DNA of 64,000 nucleotides from Terriglobia bacterium (GTDB lineage: Bacteria; Acidobacteriota; Terriglobia; Bryobacterales; Bryobacteraceae): NCBI GenBank assembly GCA_020073305.1, contig JAIQFK010000018.1:62001-126000 (forward strand). The letters run 5' to 3'. The first letter of the stretch is position 1, and every line of letters begins with the position of its first letter. Of the stretch, positions 26,617 through 34,824 are shown one piece after another. The translations under genes and the position numbers were made by a program. The notes under the pieces were generated by a model. It was not told the DNA's origin. It saw only the letters and a program-made list of their open reading frames with translations, and ran no database searches.

Positions 26617-27722
26617 CAGGACCCCGCGCGCTTAAGGGGCAGCACAACAGAAAACGTCGTGCCCCTATCGGGATTGGCCTCCGCCGTCAGAATCCCGCCG
26701 TGCTGTTCAATGATTTGATGTGCTACCGACAAGCCGAGTCCTGTGCCGCTTTCCTTGGTGGTGAAGAACGGGTCGAATATCTTTTCACGGTTCTCCGGCG
26801 CGATGCCGCAGCCATGGTCCTTCACCCGGATAACCACTTTGGAGTGATCATGCCGGGCGGAAAGTACCACCTCGCTGCCGTCTGGTGATGCCTGAATGGC
26901 ATTGATGAGAAGGTTGAGAAGCACCTGTTTTACTTGCTCCGGATCGCCTTCAAGCTCGGGCAAATCTGGCGGAACCTCTTTTTTTAGCTGAATCGGTTTG
27001 CGATCGATCGCGTGGGTAGCCAGGTCAATCACAGAATCAAGAGCTCCGGAGAGTTCAATGGCACGGTATTGGGGCGGTCGCGGACGCGCGAAATCGAGGA
27101 AGCTGGTGAGCAGACGGTTGAGCCGCTCTGTCTCTTTCTTGATAATGCTTAGACACTCGGTTCGCTTGCTCTCGGAGCTGCTGTTGCGCTCGATAATGCC
27201 GGCAGCGCCGGCGATGCCGGCCAGAGGGTTGCGGATCTCGTGCGCGAGACCTGCGGATAACTGCCCCACTGCGTAAAGCCGTTCCACGCGCTTCATGCGC
27301 TCAAAACTCTCCTGGAGTTCCCGGTAAACAGCCGCCAACTGATCGGTGGTTCGCTCCAGGTGCTCTCGTTGTTTTCGTTCGCGCTCTGATAAGATGCCCG
27401 CAAACACTCCCGCTATGCAAAACAGAGGAATTTCCAGAATCTCGTCGATCGCATAATACGGTCCTGCATGCCAGCTCAAGTAGATATAAGGTATGTGAGA
27501 GAGTCCGGCCAGCACCGCTGCGGCGAGTCCCGCAGCCCAACCGAAGCTCAGGGCCGCGACGAGAATTGGCAAGTAGTACAGATGTTGGAAGACGACATGG
27601 CCGTGCAGATCGGATAGCGGCACGAGGTGGTGGAACAAACTGATTGAACAGATGGCAAGCACGACGCTGGTTGCGCGAATGCCGGAATACTTGCTCCGCT
27701 TGGTCGCTGAAGGCTCAGTCAT
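26616..27722 (-). CDS. Membrane sensor histidine kinase
   Basis: This 368-aa kinase overlaps the regulator gene by one base (TGATG) and forms a two-component pair with it. The N-terminal ~110 residues hold about four membrane helices (VVLAICSISLFHHLVPL, YYLPILVAALSFGWAAGLAA, IPLFCIAGVFAGILS) with very short loops, so it probably senses within or at the membrane. A coiled region follows, then HisKA with H161 (GLAHEIRNPLAGIAG) and HATPase_c with N-box LLNLLINAIQAS, G1 DHGCGIAP, F-box FDPFFTTKE and G2 GTGLGLSVAHQII. All catalytic boxes are intact. Confidence 0.94.
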   Translation of the reverse strand: MTEPSATKRSKYSGIRATSVVLAICSISLFHHLVPLSDLHGHVVFQHLYYLPILVAALSFGWAAGLAAAVLAGLSHIPYIYLSWHAGPYYAIDEILEIPLFCIAGVFAGILSERERKQREHLERTTDQLAAVYRELQESFERMKRVERLYAVGQLSAGLAHEIRNPLAGIAGAAGIIERNSSSESKRTECLSIIKKETERLNRLLTSFLDFARPRPPQYRAIELSGALDSVIDLATHAIDRKPIQLKKEVPPDLPELEGDPEQVKQVLLNLLINAIQASPDGSEVVLSARHDHSKVVIRVKDHGCGIAPENREKIFDPFFTTKESGTGLGLSVAHQIIEQHGGILTAEANPDRGTTFSVVLPLKRAGS

Positions 27723-27812
27723 CGTTTCGATCCCGCCATCCTGAGTGTAACGATCTGATGGAGCAGCAACAAGGCGGCGGTTTGTGAGAGCTGGTTTCGC
27801 AAGGCAGTGGAT

Positions 27813-30683
27813 CTAGAATGAAAAGCGCACCTGGAGTTCTACGGTGCGATTGGCAGAAGCGCTGCCATGGTGCCCGTATCCGGCAAGAGCCACCGATGTT
27901 CCGAACGAGGGTGAACTCAGGTTGCCCACGGGCGGCGCCAGATTCACGGTGTTGAAGAGGTTGCGCGCGGATACGGAAAACGTCAGCGAGTAACGGCTTC
28001 CACTGGACGGACCGCCATATCCACCGTGCCCGCCATGTCCGCCATGCGCGCCGGCCATCGGCGGCCCGTGTGGGACTTGGTCGGCAACCTGCCCCGAAGA
28101 CGAGGATCGTTCGCCGAAACCGAACGACTTGGATAAGCGCAGATTCACCATGAACCGTCCCGGGCTGTTCCCCATGTTGCGGGGAATTATTGTCTGTCCC
28201 GGAATTGGCTCGGTGTCGAAGATACCGTAGGATGTGCGGACGACGCTTGGGCGGCTAAGGTCCGTCGCCCAGGCTGGGCGGTCGTTAAAGAGTGAATCGC
28301 CGTTGAGATCACGGCCCGATGTGATGTTGAATGGCCCGCCGGAGCTGGCCACTATGAACGGACTCAGCGTGAGGCCGTAAGGCGCTGCGAGCGAGCCTCC
28401 GACGAATACCCGGTGACGCACGTCGAACCCCGCGCGCCCGTATTCGTTCCTGAGATCGTACTGGTTAGCGGGAAAATTCCCGGCGCCATCCGTATCGCTG
28501 TTCACTTGGTTCCACACATAGTAGCCAAAGAGGCTGAGCCGGGGGCTGACCCGGGCATTGACGTTGACGATGAACTGGTTCTGGCGAAAGTTTCCGGTGG
28601 ATTCGTAAGAATAAAGGTCTCCACCTCCGTACGGGCGCGAACCGCTATCGGGTACCTGTGGATTGTACGTGCCAGGCAGCGGGGCGTTGATATTGCGCGA
28701 CCGCAGCATGTGAACGCCTCGCAGGTTGGTGTAGGTGAGACTCACCGTAGTGTTCTTCGGCAATTGGTGTTCAATTGTCAAAGCAGTCTGCATCGTATAC
28801 GGCGCGCGCAGATTCTTATCCATTGTACGGATCGCTTCCTGCGGCAGATCCCCCGATGCGGGAGGCCCCGGTGGAATGTTGGGATAGAAATCAGGGTCCT
28901 GAATCAGGTACGGTTGCTGGTGCACGCCATCCAGCCGGCTAGCCTCCAGGGTAAGGTTCGTTCCCACACGATCGTAAAACTTGCCGAAGCCGCCACGGAC
29001 CACGGTGCGCCCTTGCTGCCTGCCTTGGCCGCCGGGCGCCCAGGCGAACCCAACTCGCGGTGCAAAGCTGCTCCGGTCCCCGATGTTGTTTTGGACCTCG
29101 TACCGCAGCCCGGCGGTAAGCGTCAGGTGCTGTAGGACCCGCCAGTCGTCCTGAACGAATACACCTGCATCCACTTGGCCCACGCCGGCCAGCGGGTTAC
29201 CGGTAACGATTGAGAATTGACTGGCACCCCCACCCAGCGCGCGAGTCTGCTGCGGCGTCAACCCATTACTCAAGCCGAGCTCCGTTATGCGATAGACGTC
29301 GAGCGATGTAAACGTGAAAAGGCCATTGTAGTTCCGTTCCGACCGGTCCGATTGCGTTATGCCACGCACCCTGCCGCCCAACTTCATCATGTGCTTGCTG
29401 CGGGCTAACGAAATACCGTCATTAAGTTCCCACCGGTTTTCCGTTAAGGCGGATAATCCGGTGGCCGTCCCTCCGGACGTGAATGCATCGGGCACCTGAA
29501 CCCCTGGTTCGGTACTTACGGGCAGGCCAGTGCCCTTGCTGCGCCTGTACTGGAAGCGAAGTTCATGGATGGCATTCGGGTTCAGAACCGCAGTCTCGGT
29601 TATTTGCAGCACCTGGTCGCGGTTCGCGCTGTTCACAGCGCGGGTTGGCAAGGAAAACGTGTCTAGGTTGGTGTTTTCCTGAGTGGTCTTCTCCCACTCG
29701 TAACGGCCAACCAGTGTGTTATTCGAATTCAACTGGTGGTCCAGGCGCAAGCTGACCTCTGTGTTGATGGTCGGACTCAACACGGCATCCTGATACGGGA
29801 TGACGTTAAAGGATGGATCCAGCACAAGGGCGTTGATGACGCTCGTTTCCCCGATATTACGCTGCTCGGCTTCGAAAAAGAACGAAGAACGTGTTGTGAT
29901 TGGCCCGCCCGCATTGCCCTCGATCATTCGTCGCTGGTAGTCGGGCTTGTCAGGAAGAAACGGATTCCGGGAGTTGAACATAGAGTCCCCGAAATTGAAC
30001 AAAGCCTCACCACGGAGCCGATCGGCGCCTGGCTTGGTAAGAATCTCGATCCGTCCAAACCCCAGGCGGTCATACTCCGCAGAAAACGGATTCTGGTTGA
30101 CCCGGACCTCGCGTATCGCGGACTTGGGAGGCAGCTTTCCCCCCGAGAACCCGTCCACGAATATTTCTCCTCCGTTTGGTCCGGCGGCCGGACCGGCCAG
30201 GGCCTGGAGGTCATCCGTAAGATCGTCGGGATCATCCGACAACGCACTAAGGTCCTCGCCTTTCAGCACCAGAGCGCTGGCGTTGTTCGCCGGCTCGACG
30301 TCGAGTTGCCTCGTGTCGGCAACAGTAACCTCCTGCGTAGTTGCCGCCACCATAAGCTCGACGTTGTGAGTCAGAATAGCGCCTGAGGTAACCTGTAGCC
30401 CTTTTGCCTCGTAGGCTGCGAATCCCTCGGCTGTAATCTGCAGGCGATATGCTCCAGACGAGAGTCCTTGGAAACTGTATCGGCCTTGTCCGTCCGACGT
30501 GCTCGTCCGGCCCAGGCCGGCTGGACCGGATAGCACGATCTGAATGTCAGGTATAACGGCGCCGCTCTGGTCCGCGATGACACCGGTGATCGTCGCCGCC
30601 TGAGCGCGAAGTGCGACAGTCGCGTGCGCAAGCACGAACACCAGGGCGACTGATCGGATGAAGTTGCGGGCAGTGCTTTTCAT
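27813..30683 (-). CDS. TonB-dependent receptor with His/Gly-rich loop
   Basis: This 956-aa receptor has a signal peptide (SVALVFVLAHATVALRAQA), a carboxypeptidase-regulatory domain (~30-115; ITGVIADQSGAVIPDIQIVL), a plug (~125-230) and a beta barrel ending LQVRFSF. It is shorter than the other two receptors in the window. Near residues 865-890 an extra loop is dominated by His and Gly (HGPPMAGAHGGHGGHGGYGG), a likely metal-chelating segment. It lies just downstream of the two-component genes on the same strand order and not far from a metal ATPase, so metal or metallophore uptake is a sensible but unproven guess. Confidence 0.9.
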   Translation of the reverse strand: MKSTARNFIRSVALVFVLAHATVALRAQAATITGVIADQSGAVIPDIQIVLSGPAGLGRTSTSDGQGRYSFQGLSSGAYRLQITAEGFAAYEAKGLQVTSGAILTHNVELMVAATTQEVTVADTRQLDVEPANNASALVLKGEDLSALSDDPDDLTDDLQALAGPAAGPNGGEIFVDGFSGGKLPPKSAIREVRVNQNPFSAEYDRLGFGRIEILTKPGADRLRGEALFNFGDSMFNSRNPFLPDKPDYQRRMIEGNAGGPITTRSSFFFEAEQRNIGETSVINALVLDPSFNVIPYQDAVLSPTINTEVSLRLDHQLNSNNTLVGRYEWEKTTQENTNLDTFSLPTRAVNSANRDQVLQITETAVLNPNAIHELRFQYRRSKGTGLPVSTEPGVQVPDAFTSGGTATGLSALTENRWELNDGISLARSKHMMKLGGRVRGITQSDRSERNYNGLFTFTSLDVYRITELGLSNGLTPQQTRALGGGASQFSIVTGNPLAGVGQVDAGVFVQDDWRVLQHLTLTAGLRYEVQNNIGDRSSFAPRVGFAWAPGGQGRQQGRTVVRGGFGKFYDRVGTNLTLEASRLDGVHQQPYLIQDPDFYPNIPPGPPASGDLPQEAIRTMDKNLRAPYTMQTALTIEHQLPKNTTVSLTYTNLRGVHMLRSRNINAPLPGTYNPQVPDSGSRPYGGGDLYSYESTGNFRQNQFIVNVNARVSPRLSLFGYYVWNQVNSDTDGAGNFPANQYDLRNEYGRAGFDVRHRVFVGGSLAAPYGLTLSPFIVASSGGPFNITSGRDLNGDSLFNDRPAWATDLSRPSVVRTSYGIFDTEPIPGQTIIPRNMGNSPGRFMVNLRLSKSFGFGERSSSSGQVADQVPHGPPMAGAHGGHGGHGGYGGPSSGSRYSLTFSVSARNLFNTVNLAPPVGNLSSPSFGTSVALAGYGHHGSASANRTVELQVRFSF

Positions 30684-30841
30684 ATCGACTTTCTGGGGGC
30701 GTATTGTGCAATCCGTGGACCTAACGCGTGGTGGCTGGCCCTTCAGGCCTGCTCTCCAGCATTGACGTTTGAATCACACATCCGACTGCGGTGAATGGGG
30801 CAGGATACGGTGTCCGTTTTAGGTGTCGTCGGCGACGCCGT

Positions 30842-30855
30842 GTACCATTTGGGAC
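30842..30855. promoter_or_regulatory. Shared inverted-repeat motif, site 1
   Basis: GTACCATTTGGGAC is an imperfect palindrome of form GT-M-CC-N4-GG-K-AC and lies about 160 bp upstream of the TonB receptor that starts at 30683 (minus strand). The same core occurs at 36707-36720 and 38826-38839 upstream of other genes. A second shared word, TGTCCGTTTTAGGTG, lies beside it at 30811-30825. It may be an operator or part of an alternative promoter. Confidence 0.4.
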
Positions 30856-30880
30856 AACCACAATGGTCGGCTGAAAATGC

Positions 30881-31030
30881 CTACTCCAGGAAGCGAATCC
30901 CAAGATAGAGTGCTCCAAACGCAATGGCTGACGCGACGAACACACCCACGTAATACAACCAACGTCGGCCCACGGAGAGGTGTGCTTGATTTTCGCTGCG
31001 TCCGATTTCTTCTTCGAGGCTGGAGAACAT
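30881..31030 (-). CDS. Small single-pass membrane protein (copy B)
   Basis: The ATG at 31030 follows GGGAGGT, giving a 49-aa product rather than the longer open frame. It has an acidic N-terminus (MFSSLEEEIGRSENQ) and one membrane helix (YYVGVFVASAIAFGALYLGI). It is the paralogue of the protein at 21446-21592, sharing the acidic head and the FGALY-GI--LE end, and again follows a pseudo-receiver gene (17 bp gap). Confidence 0.75.
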   Translation of the reverse strand: MFSSLEEEIGRSENQAHLSVGRRWLYYVGVFVASAIAFGALYLGIRFLE

Positions 31031-31047
31031 GTCTGGATACCTCCCTT

Positions 31048-31506
31048 TCAATGCTGACCCACGTTGCCTGCCTTCATAACTCGCTTTCGGTGGTGTTGCC
31101 GCTGACTCCAATTTCGCCAAGCCGAGTCGATCGCCCGCACGACTTCCTTGTGATCCAAGGGTTTTGCCAGGACATCGTACCCGCCTAGATTCAATACCTC
31201 CACCCACAAGTAATCGTCGGCTAACCGTGACGTCACAATCAGATAAGGACGATCGGACAGCGTGTCCAGCGCCTGCAGAATGTCCTTCCAGGTGCCGTCC
31301 GGGAGGTCGCGTTCACAAATGACGATCGATACAGCCCGCTCCCGCAGGATGGCCAACCCCTGCTGACAGGTGCGAACGGCATGTGCTTCGCAGTGGCAGT
31401 CAACAAGGATCCGCGAGAAGCCGATGTGATCTTCTTCGAAAGAACTGATGATCAGGACGGCGGGCTCTCCTGTGGTGCCCGGTTGCATTCGGAGGTAATC
31501 TTTCAT
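31048..31506 (-). CDS. Degenerate receiver with Glu at phosphosite (copy B)
   Basis: This 152-aa stand-alone receiver-like protein is paralogous to 21603-22043. The strand-1 acidic pair is missing (VLIISSFEE), and the phosphoacceptor position carries Glu (E65 in VICERDLPDG) where copy A has Asp. The lysine is kept (YDVLAKPL). A Glu there mimics a phosphorylated Asp, so this copy may be constitutively 'on' and not phosphorylated. The ATG overlaps the stop of the preceding DUF302 gene by four bases (ATGA), showing operon membership. A short basic tail (QRQHHRKRVMK) follows the fold. Confidence 0.8.
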   Translation of the reverse strand: MKDYLRMQPGTTGEPAVLIISSFEEDHIGFSRILVDCHCEAHAVRTCQQGLAILRERAVSIVICERDLPDGTWKDILQALDTLSDRPYLIVTSRLADDYLWVEVLNLGGYDVLAKPLDHKEVVRAIDSAWRNWSQRQHHRKRVMKAGNVGQH

Positions 31507-31937
31507 CGGCTCATCTCCAAACGGTTCTCCTCATTCAAGGAGATTTTTTCCATCGCCTTAACTATCCGAGCTTGGACAGCGCGCAGCGGGAGCATAGCTC
31601 CAGCAGGCAACCTCTTGCTCTGAATACTCGCGGGATTGAGCCAGTAGACCTGAGTACTAGGACCGTCCGCTGAAATGACGATGTGCAATGGAAGGAAGAC
31701 GGCCGCGGACGGATCCAATGCCATGGCCTCTAGTAGCAGCAGTGGGGAGTCGACGCAGAGAATGCGGCACGGGGCAAGATTCATTCCCGGTTGTCCACGG
31801 GCGATGTCGGCTACATCGAATTCTCGGGATATGCGCAAATCCTCATGGAACAGCGCGCTGCGAATCACTTTCAATGCTGTTTCAAAGGGAGCCGCGATCT
31901 CTCGCCGGTTTTCGATTGTTTCTCCGTTCCTGACCAT
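31503..31937 (-). CDS. DUF302 family protein (copy 1)
   Basis: The ATG at 31937 is chosen because GGGAGGG precedes it, giving 144 aa. The core (ETALKVIRSALFHEDLRISR, FDVADIARG, CRILCVDSPLLLLEAMALDP, AVFLPLHIVIS) matches DUF302, a small homodimeric alpha/beta fold often found with stress and thiol/redox genes. Its activity is unknown. The stop overlaps the pseudo-receiver start. It is a diverged paralogue of the protein at 32284-32700 in the same operon. Confidence 0.75.
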   Translation of the reverse strand: MVRNGETIENRREIAAPFETALKVIRSALFHEDLRISREFDVADIARGQPGMNLAPCRILCVDSPLLLLEAMALDPSAAVFLPLHIVISADGPSTQVYWLNPASIQSKRLPAGAMLPLRAVQARIVKAMEKISLNEENRLEMSR

Positions 31938-31965
31938 TTCGCCCTCCCGGAGTCTTTCCGGGCAA

Positions 31966-32241
31966 TTATGGGTCCGTTTCAGTGAATATCGGGCGTGGAC
32001 GTACTTTAGCTTCACTATCCAGGGGCAGTTTCGCGCGACGCGACCAGTTCGATTTCTGCCTGGCCCAGTCCAGAAGCGTTTTCGCCCAGGAGAAATGACT
32101 GCTTAAAATGACTAGGCCCAGCAGAACGATGGGAATTCCTGGTCCTGGGACCCCCGGGATCGCGAGGATCAATCCGACGGACATGAGTAGGAACCCGGTA
32201 ACTACTCTCAACTTTCTACGAGATCTGAGAAATCCGACCAT
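31966..32241 (-). CDS. PGPGW-type small membrane protein
   Basis: This 91-aa protein has a basic N-terminus (MVGFLRSRRKLR), a long hydrophobic hairpin (VVTGFLLMSVGLILAIPGV, then IPIVLLGLVILSSHF) and the turn motif PGVPGPG between them, as in the PGPGW/TIGR02611 family. A charged C-terminal tail follows. It lies between the two DUF302 genes with ~30-40 bp gaps, so it belongs to the same operon. Function unknown; probably inner membrane. Confidence 0.75.
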   Translation of the reverse strand: MVGFLRSRRKLRVVTGFLLMSVGLILAIPGVPGPGIPIVLLGLVILSSHFSWAKTLLDWARQKSNWSRRAKLPLDSEAKVRPRPIFTETDP

Positions 32242-32283
32242 TCCAGGGCGCTCCCGTTCGACGTTTAATTGATAGGCCCATAC

Positions 32284-32700
32284 TCAAGGTGTTAATTGGC
32301 AATAGCTACGTTGCATTGCGATTTTCTCAATGGCCCGAGAGACCTCATCCTGGAGTCCGTTCACAGCGGAGGCCAGCGGATCGCAGCCGTTAGACGGCAA
32401 GGAAGCCAAGAGGTGGATTTCCGTCTGCTCGCCGCGAGCCGAAACCACAAGGTGCAGCGGAAGGAAGATCCCAACCGCGGGACACACATTGATGGCCTCC
32501 AGACTCGATTGCTTGGAGTAGACATACAGAACTCTGCACTGAGCCATACCGATGCCGAGACTGCGCTGAATTCTGGCGGAAATGTCCAGCTCTCCCAGAA
32601 CACTTAGCCCGGAGCGGGCCAGCGCCGCTCGAATGAGCTTCAGCGCGACGTCGAACGATTCCGGAATCGAGTAAGTGGTTGCCGCCGTTTCGCCAGTCAT
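32284..32700 (-). CDS. DUF302 family protein (copy 2)
   Basis: About 138 aa from the ATG at 32700 (a GTG two codons upstream is possible). It has the DUF302 pattern: SFDVALKLIRAALARSGLSV, LDISARIQRSLG, CRVLYVYSKQSSLEAINVCP and VGIFLPLHLVVSARG. It appears to be the first gene of the minus-strand operon DUF302, PGPGW, DUF302, pseudo-receiver, small membrane protein. The two DUF302 copies share the spacing of a Cys before the VLYV/ILCV strand, which could be functionally important. Confidence 0.75.
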   Translation of the reverse strand: MTGETAATTYSIPESFDVALKLIRAALARSGLSVLGELDISARIQRSLGIGMAQCRVLYVYSKQSSLEAINVCPAVGIFLPLHLVVSARGEQTEIHLLASLPSNGCDPLASAVNGLQDEVSRAIEKIAMQRSYCQLTP

Positions 32701-33004
32701 AGACACCCGGCCGTTTCACTTGTAATGAGGCAATTCCGTGGCCAATCAGTGCGCCGCTATCTCTTCCGGCGAAAATTTCGCGTTATATAGATGATCCGCT
32801 ACTTCACCATGTACGACGACGCTAGTGTCCGTTTTAGGTGATATGCAGGTCCAGCCGACACTGTTTTGGAACACCGTTCACCTGCCAGCGACGTGAATTG
32901 GTTTGAGCTTGCAACACAAGGTGTGGAAAGTAACGTGCTCGGGATGTACAGGTCGACGTGCACGGAGCTTTGGTGCACGACCGAGAAATTGCGGAGCCAA
33001 AACG

Positions 33005-33706
33005 ATGAGCGAATGCCGACCGCCAGGTTCTCCAACAGAAATGTTTTGCCAGCTACCGGAAGCAGCTGATGTCGATTTCTACTCTGAACAAGTACGTGAT
33101 CTCCACCCACGGATCTTGCGGCTGGCTCGCAGGCTGGTAGGCAACGCCGCCGACGCCGAGGAAGTGGTCCAGGAATCTCTGCTGAAGGCGTTCCAGCATC
33201 TCCAGGACTACCGTCACGAAGCCTCCTTCTCCGCCTGGCTACTTCGCATTGCCTGGAACGAGAGCATGGATTTTCATCGCAGGCGATCCATGGAGGTGAT
33301 CGGTTTGGATGACCTCAAACCGGGGCATGAGAGCCGGTACCCACACCTCTGGGCAACCCTGAGAGAGACGCCGGAGCAGATATGCAGCGCGAGAGAAATC
33401 GAGGAGGCGTTGGAGCGCTCTCTGCGTCGGGTGAAGCCCTGCTATCGAAAGGTCTGGCTCCTCCGGGAAATCGATCAAATGAGCGATGCCGAGGTCGCGA
33501 AGCAACTCGGCTTGTCCTTGAGCACTGTAAAGGTACGAATGCACAGGGCACGACGACAACTCCGGAAATTTGTCGGTGGCTGCCTGTCACGGCCAGGCAT
33601 TGCGCGGCATCACGTAAGTACCCGCTCTGCTATTGGGTCAGCGGAGAATCTGATCCGCTTGGATTACTCTCCGGCGGCGCAAGAATGGCCGGCACGAGCT
33701 GCTTGA
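33005..33706 (+). CDS. ECF RNA polymerase sigma factor
   Basis: The ATG at 33005 gives a 233-aa sigma factor; another ATG 12 codons later is possible. Region 2 is clear (ILRLARRLVGNAADAEEVVQ, then FQHLQDYRHEASFSAWLLRI, AWNESMDFHRRRS), as is region 4 (YRKVWLLREIDQMSDAEVAK, QLGLSLSTVKVRMHRARRQL). A ~45-residue C-terminal extension of unknown role follows. No anti-sigma gene is adjacent; the next gene is a DUF2934 protein. It may control the surrounding stress genes. Confidence 0.88.
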   Translation: MSECRPPGSPTEMFCQLPEAADVDFYSEQVRDLHPRILRLARRLVGNAADAEEVVQESLLKAFQHLQDYRHEASFSAWLLRIAWNESMDFHRRRSMEVIGLDDLKPGHESRYPHLWATLRETPEQICSAREIEEALERSLRRVKPCYRKVWLLREIDQMSDAEVAKQLGLSLSTVKVRMHRARRQLRKFVGGCLSRPGIARHHVSTRSAIGSAENLIRLDYSPAAQEWPARAA

Positions 33707-33759
33707 ACGCTTGCCGGCAACTGGCAAATCGATTGCAAGGTTTACGAATTGGAGGTCCC

Positions 33760-33990
33760 ATGGCAAGATTGCACAATTCCAAAGAAAGAATCCGCATTGC
33801 CGCCAATGGCGGTGCGGGTGTGGCTATCGCGGAGCCGGCCCACTCGAGTGATCTCGAGGACCAGGAGGAAGTCGCGAGGCTTGCCTATTCATACTGGCTG
33901 GCTCGCGGTTGCCCGGAAGGTACGCCGGAGGAGGACTGGCTTCGAGCGGAACAGGAAGTGCGGCAGCAGCACAAAACAACGGTGAAATAG
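33760..33990 (+). CDS. DUF2934 small protein
   Basis: This 76-aa protein starts at the ATG at 33760, just after GGAGGT. It carries the DUF2934 signature (EVARLAYSYWLARGCPEGTP then EEDWLRAEQEV), a short helical motif widespread in Acidobacteriota and Proteobacteria stress loci. The function is unknown. It follows the sigma factor gene by 54 bp and may be in its operon. Confidence 0.8.
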   Translation: MARLHNSKERIRIAANGGAGVAIAEPAHSSDLEDQEEVARLAYSYWLARGCPEGTPEEDWLRAEQEVRQQHKTTVK

Positions 33991-34139
33991 ATTGCACTGC
34001 CAATACCTTCGGTCGAGGGCGGACACGCTTACGCGAGAGTCGGTGCCCGCCCTGATCCCACTTAGCCGTCCTGAACTCTCGGCCTGAACTATGTCGGCAG
34101 CAAACTACAGCTCCAGCGAAAATCGGGAAATCAGCCGAC

Positions 34140-34508
34140 TTGCGGCATAAAGAGCCTGGAGTGACGATCCTACTAGCCGAGGATGAATCCAGCCTGCGGC
34201 AGATGCTCGGACTCGTGCTGCAAGCAGCGGGATACCGCTTGGTGGTCGCCGAAGATGGCCGCCAGGCCGTTCAGCTCGCAAAAGAACACGCCGGCAGAAT
34301 TGATTTGCTTCTGTCAGACATAGAAATGCCGGGTCTGACGGGCCCTGACCTGGCGCAGGAACTCCTACGCACACGACCCACTCTCAAGGTCATGCTGATG
34401 TCGGGATGCATGTCAGCTTTGGGCGTTTTCGAGAAGGAATGGCGTTTTCTTCAGAAGCCGTTCGCACCCACAAGGCTCTTGGAAGAAATTCAGATCGCTC
34501 TACATTGA
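34140..34508 (+). CDS. Single-domain response regulator
   Basis: This ~122-aa protein is a canonical receiver: acidic pair in ILLAEDES, phosphoacceptor D60 (LLLSDIEMPGLTG), Thr/Ser position MLMSG and Lys in FLQKPF. It has no output domain. The start is uncertain (TTG at 34140, or GTG at 34161 with a weak upstream GGAG). It stands at the left of a decayed tandem duplication; a remnant of a second copy of its 3' end is at 35543-35590. Confidence 0.85.
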   Translation: MRHKEPGVTILLAEDESSLRQMLGLVLQAAGYRLVVAEDGRQAVQLAKEHAGRIDLLLSDIEMPGLTGPDLAQELLRTRPTLKVMLMSGCMSALGVFEKEWRFLQKPFAPTRLLEEIQIALH

Positions 34509-34531
34509 GGATCGCGGTCTCAATCAAGCTG

Positions 34532-34718
34532 CAGGGGTGGATGTCAACTGACCAACCTTCACTGGCGTTACAAACGCATCGGGTTTCACGGTCAAGACCG
34601 ATCAGTCCACTTGCCGTCGTTTACCTTCCAACAGATGGCACCTAGTGTCGCACATTATCCATGAACACTCCTGAAGGAGCTTATCCAGCGATGACACGTG
34701 CCCCTGCTCTGTGCTCGC
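34532..34718 (-). pseudogene. Remnant of a universal stress protein gene
   Basis: This sequence aligns with the 3' end and middle of the intact USP gene at 35609-36583. The words TTACAAACGCATCGGGTTTCAC and CCAACAGATG are shared, followed by related AGCTTATCCAGCGATGACACG versus AGCTCATCCAGGCGTGACAC. A deletion of about 150 bp and several point changes destroy the frame. It lies tail-to-tail with the response regulator just as the intact USP gene lies next to a regulator remnant. Confidence 0.8.
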
Positions 34719-34824
34719 CGTTTCACAGCCGTAGATGTCGAGCGTTGGCGTTAGGATTGCTCTCCATGAATAGGACGCGCCAATCGGCGCCAGCAGACGT
34801 ACTCAACTTCGAAGGAGGCAAATC

